A stretch of DNA of 64,000 bases from Lewinellaceae bacterium (GTDB taxonomy: Bacteria > Bacteroidota > Bacteroidia > Chitinophagales > Saprospiraceae): contig JACJXZ010000001.1 in assembly GCA_020636375.1 (NCBI GenBank), positions 496,001 through 560,000 on the forward strand. The letters are read 5' to 3'. Both the position numbers and the translations under genes were made by a program. This document shows positions 62,910 to 64,000 of this stretch, in pieces. Below the pieces are notes generated by a model. The model was not told the origin of the DNA, ran no database searches, and was given only the letters and a program-made list of their open reading frames with translations. Position 1 is the first letter of the stretch; every line of letters starts with the position of its first letter.

Positions 62910-64000
62910 TTATTTGCATTTTATATCTTCCAATTTAGGCTGCACCTCTTTCCCGATCAAGTGCCCATATTGGTTCATTAGCAAGTTGTAAGCCCTTGAT
63001 TTGCCTTTTATCTTAGAAAGCGAATTGAATAGCCGCCCATATCCTATCTGGATATCCGTTACTTCGGCTCTTACTTGCCCGGATCCGTATTTCCCATCCA
63101 GGATTTTAAGCACAAAAATTGCCTTATATTTATTATTTCCGAATAGTTTATCAAGATAATTATCCGCCGGCACCTCGTAGTCCACATCCAATGTGCAGTA
63201 GTCGCCATAGGATAGATTTTTTTTCCTGGATTCCCCTGCTGACAATTCGCTTGCCGCGATCACCAATGCTGCGGCACCCAGGCCCAGCAGAATCTCCTTT
63301 GTACTGATCGTGGCCGGAATGGAAGTACCCGAAGTGTATGTACGACTATCGGAGTCAGTAACCGAAAAAGAAAGGGAGCTGTTTCGGGAACTCGAAGTTT
63401 TAGTCAATCCAGTTAAATTACCAGGTAGCGGCCCCTTGAAATAGGATAGCAGGTCATGGCTTGTATAGTCTTCATCGTACTGTCCGATCACAATGTCCGT
63501 TCCCAATTTGTAATCAAATATGACATATTCGTTATAGAAGTTTGCCGAATTATCGTCCTGAATGACATCAGTTGCCAGGATTACTTTGTTCTTTCCGGAC
63601 ACAGTATAGGCCGAAACTACCGCAAATTGATCATTCTGAGTAAATTTATCACTTTCAGATGACTTCCCTGATTCTATTTGAATTTTCACCCTTCTGTAGC
63701 CACCGTTTAAAAAACGATAAAATTTTTCGTCACCCTCCAGGCTTTCAAAAAACGGCTCGCCAGAAGCCTGATTTATATAATGATCCATGCTGCGGAACGA
63801 TTTGCTTTTAGCGACGCAAAAACCAACATGGTACAACCAGGCATAAGCATTCGGTTTATTGCCTGAGTAAGCATTGTAACGGGCTATATTATAACAGTAC
63901 TCCGGATTTAAATCATTGGCTTTATGGGCTTTGTATTCATAATCAGCCGCTAGAGCAATGTTCCTTTTGCCCTCGTATGCAAGTGCAAGCCCGTGGTAGG
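62910..64000 (-). CDS. TPR-like protein of unknown function (5' end outside the window)
   Basis: The frame stays open to the window end, so the start lies beyond 64000. The visible N-terminal part (YHGLALAYEGKRNIALAADYEYKAHK, NPEYCYNIARYNAYSGNKPNAYAWL) reads as tetratricopeptide repeats. A beta-rich middle follows (YRRVKIQIESGKSSESDKFTQND...YTVSGKNKVILATDVI), then a small hydrophobic Gly/Ala segment (LLGLGAAALVIAASEL) and a C-terminal half with YGDYCTLDVDYEVPADNYLDKLFG. I do not recognise the overall family. Frame intact over at least 363 codons. Confidence 0.6.
   Translation of the reverse strand, partial: YHGLALAYEGKRNIALAADYEYKAHKANDLNPEYCYNIARYNAYSGNKPNAYAWLYHVGFCVAKSKSFRSMDHYINQASGEPFFESLEGDEKFYRFLNGGYRRVKIQIESGKSSESDKFTQNDQFAVVSAYTVSGKNKVILATDVIQDDNSANFYNEYVIFDYKLGTDIVIGQYDEDYTSHDLLSYFKGPLPGNLTGLTKTSSSRNSSLSFSVTDSDSRTYTSGTSIPATISTKEILLGLGAAALVIAASELSAGESRKKNLSYGDYCTLDVDYEVPADNYLDKLFGNNKYKAIFVLKILDGKYGSGQVRAEVTDIQIGYGRLFNSLSKIKGKSRAYNLLMNQYGHLIGKEVQPKLEDIKCK

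Overview
The window is chromosomal DNA from a member of the Bacteroidota, most likely a Saprospiraceae-type organism. The evidence is a PorP/SprF type IX secretion protein, several proteins ending in T9SS sorting domains, TAnnTTTG (Bacteroidota -7 box) promoter elements, DUF6249 and BT4734/BF3469 family proteins, and the class of short palindromic repeats between genes. Most of the window is GC-rich. The stretches at about 37.4-44.4 kb and the insertion sequences are clearly more AT-rich, which suggests transfer.

Layout. 0-18 kb is ordinary chromosome with intact genes: porP/sprF, a SpoU-type RNA methyltransferase, DUF6249 divergent from an ECF sigma/anti-sigma pair, pyrC divergent from purK, a coiled-coil membrane protein, leuS, a DUF6364/PIN toxin-antitoxin pair, two M28 peptidases and a DUF547 lipoprotein. 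18.3-37.9 kb carries recognisable but heavily frame-broken genes: an Omp28-like T9SS protein, an RsmF-like rRNA methyltransferase, rimO, an outer-membrane barrel, an acetyltransferase/HTH pair, a propeller-like protein, ilvD-ilvB-ilvN, a hydrolase and small regulators. Only ung and a few small ORFs are intact there. Many breaks are single-base indels, and several sit at GGTACC, so sequence error is as likely as true decay. The ilv operon starts with a textbook Ile/Val leader-peptide attenuator and has an insertion sequence between ilvD and ilvB. At 35.2-36.2 kb there is a tRNA-Arg(UCU) gene split by a group I intron, with a GIY-YIG nuclease ORF wedged between it and a broken partial copy of the same tRNA.

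38-58 kb looks like a defence island. It holds a reverse transcriptase of the unknown/defence kind cut by an ISNCY-like element, an unfamiliar 258-residue protein, a BT4734/BF3469 (VirE-N) protein, a type I restriction-modification operon (hsdM, hsdS, frame-broken hsdR), a two-ATPase-domain protein with a Gly/Val-rich membrane repeat, a NACHT NTPase and an addiction module. 58-64 kb returns to chromosomal genes: a DUF234-type ATPase remnant, a divergent pair of secreted/sensor-like proteins, an orphan T9SS sorting domain and a TPR-like protein running off the end.

Small mobile palindromes are abundant. One family of 150-170 bp elements (three copies) repeatedly targets CTAG/CTNAG, two of them with a recognisable empty site inside this window. 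A separate 90 bp element has perfect 22 bp inverted ends and a 9 bp target duplication. Coordinates of broken genes run from the inferred true start to the inferred true stop.
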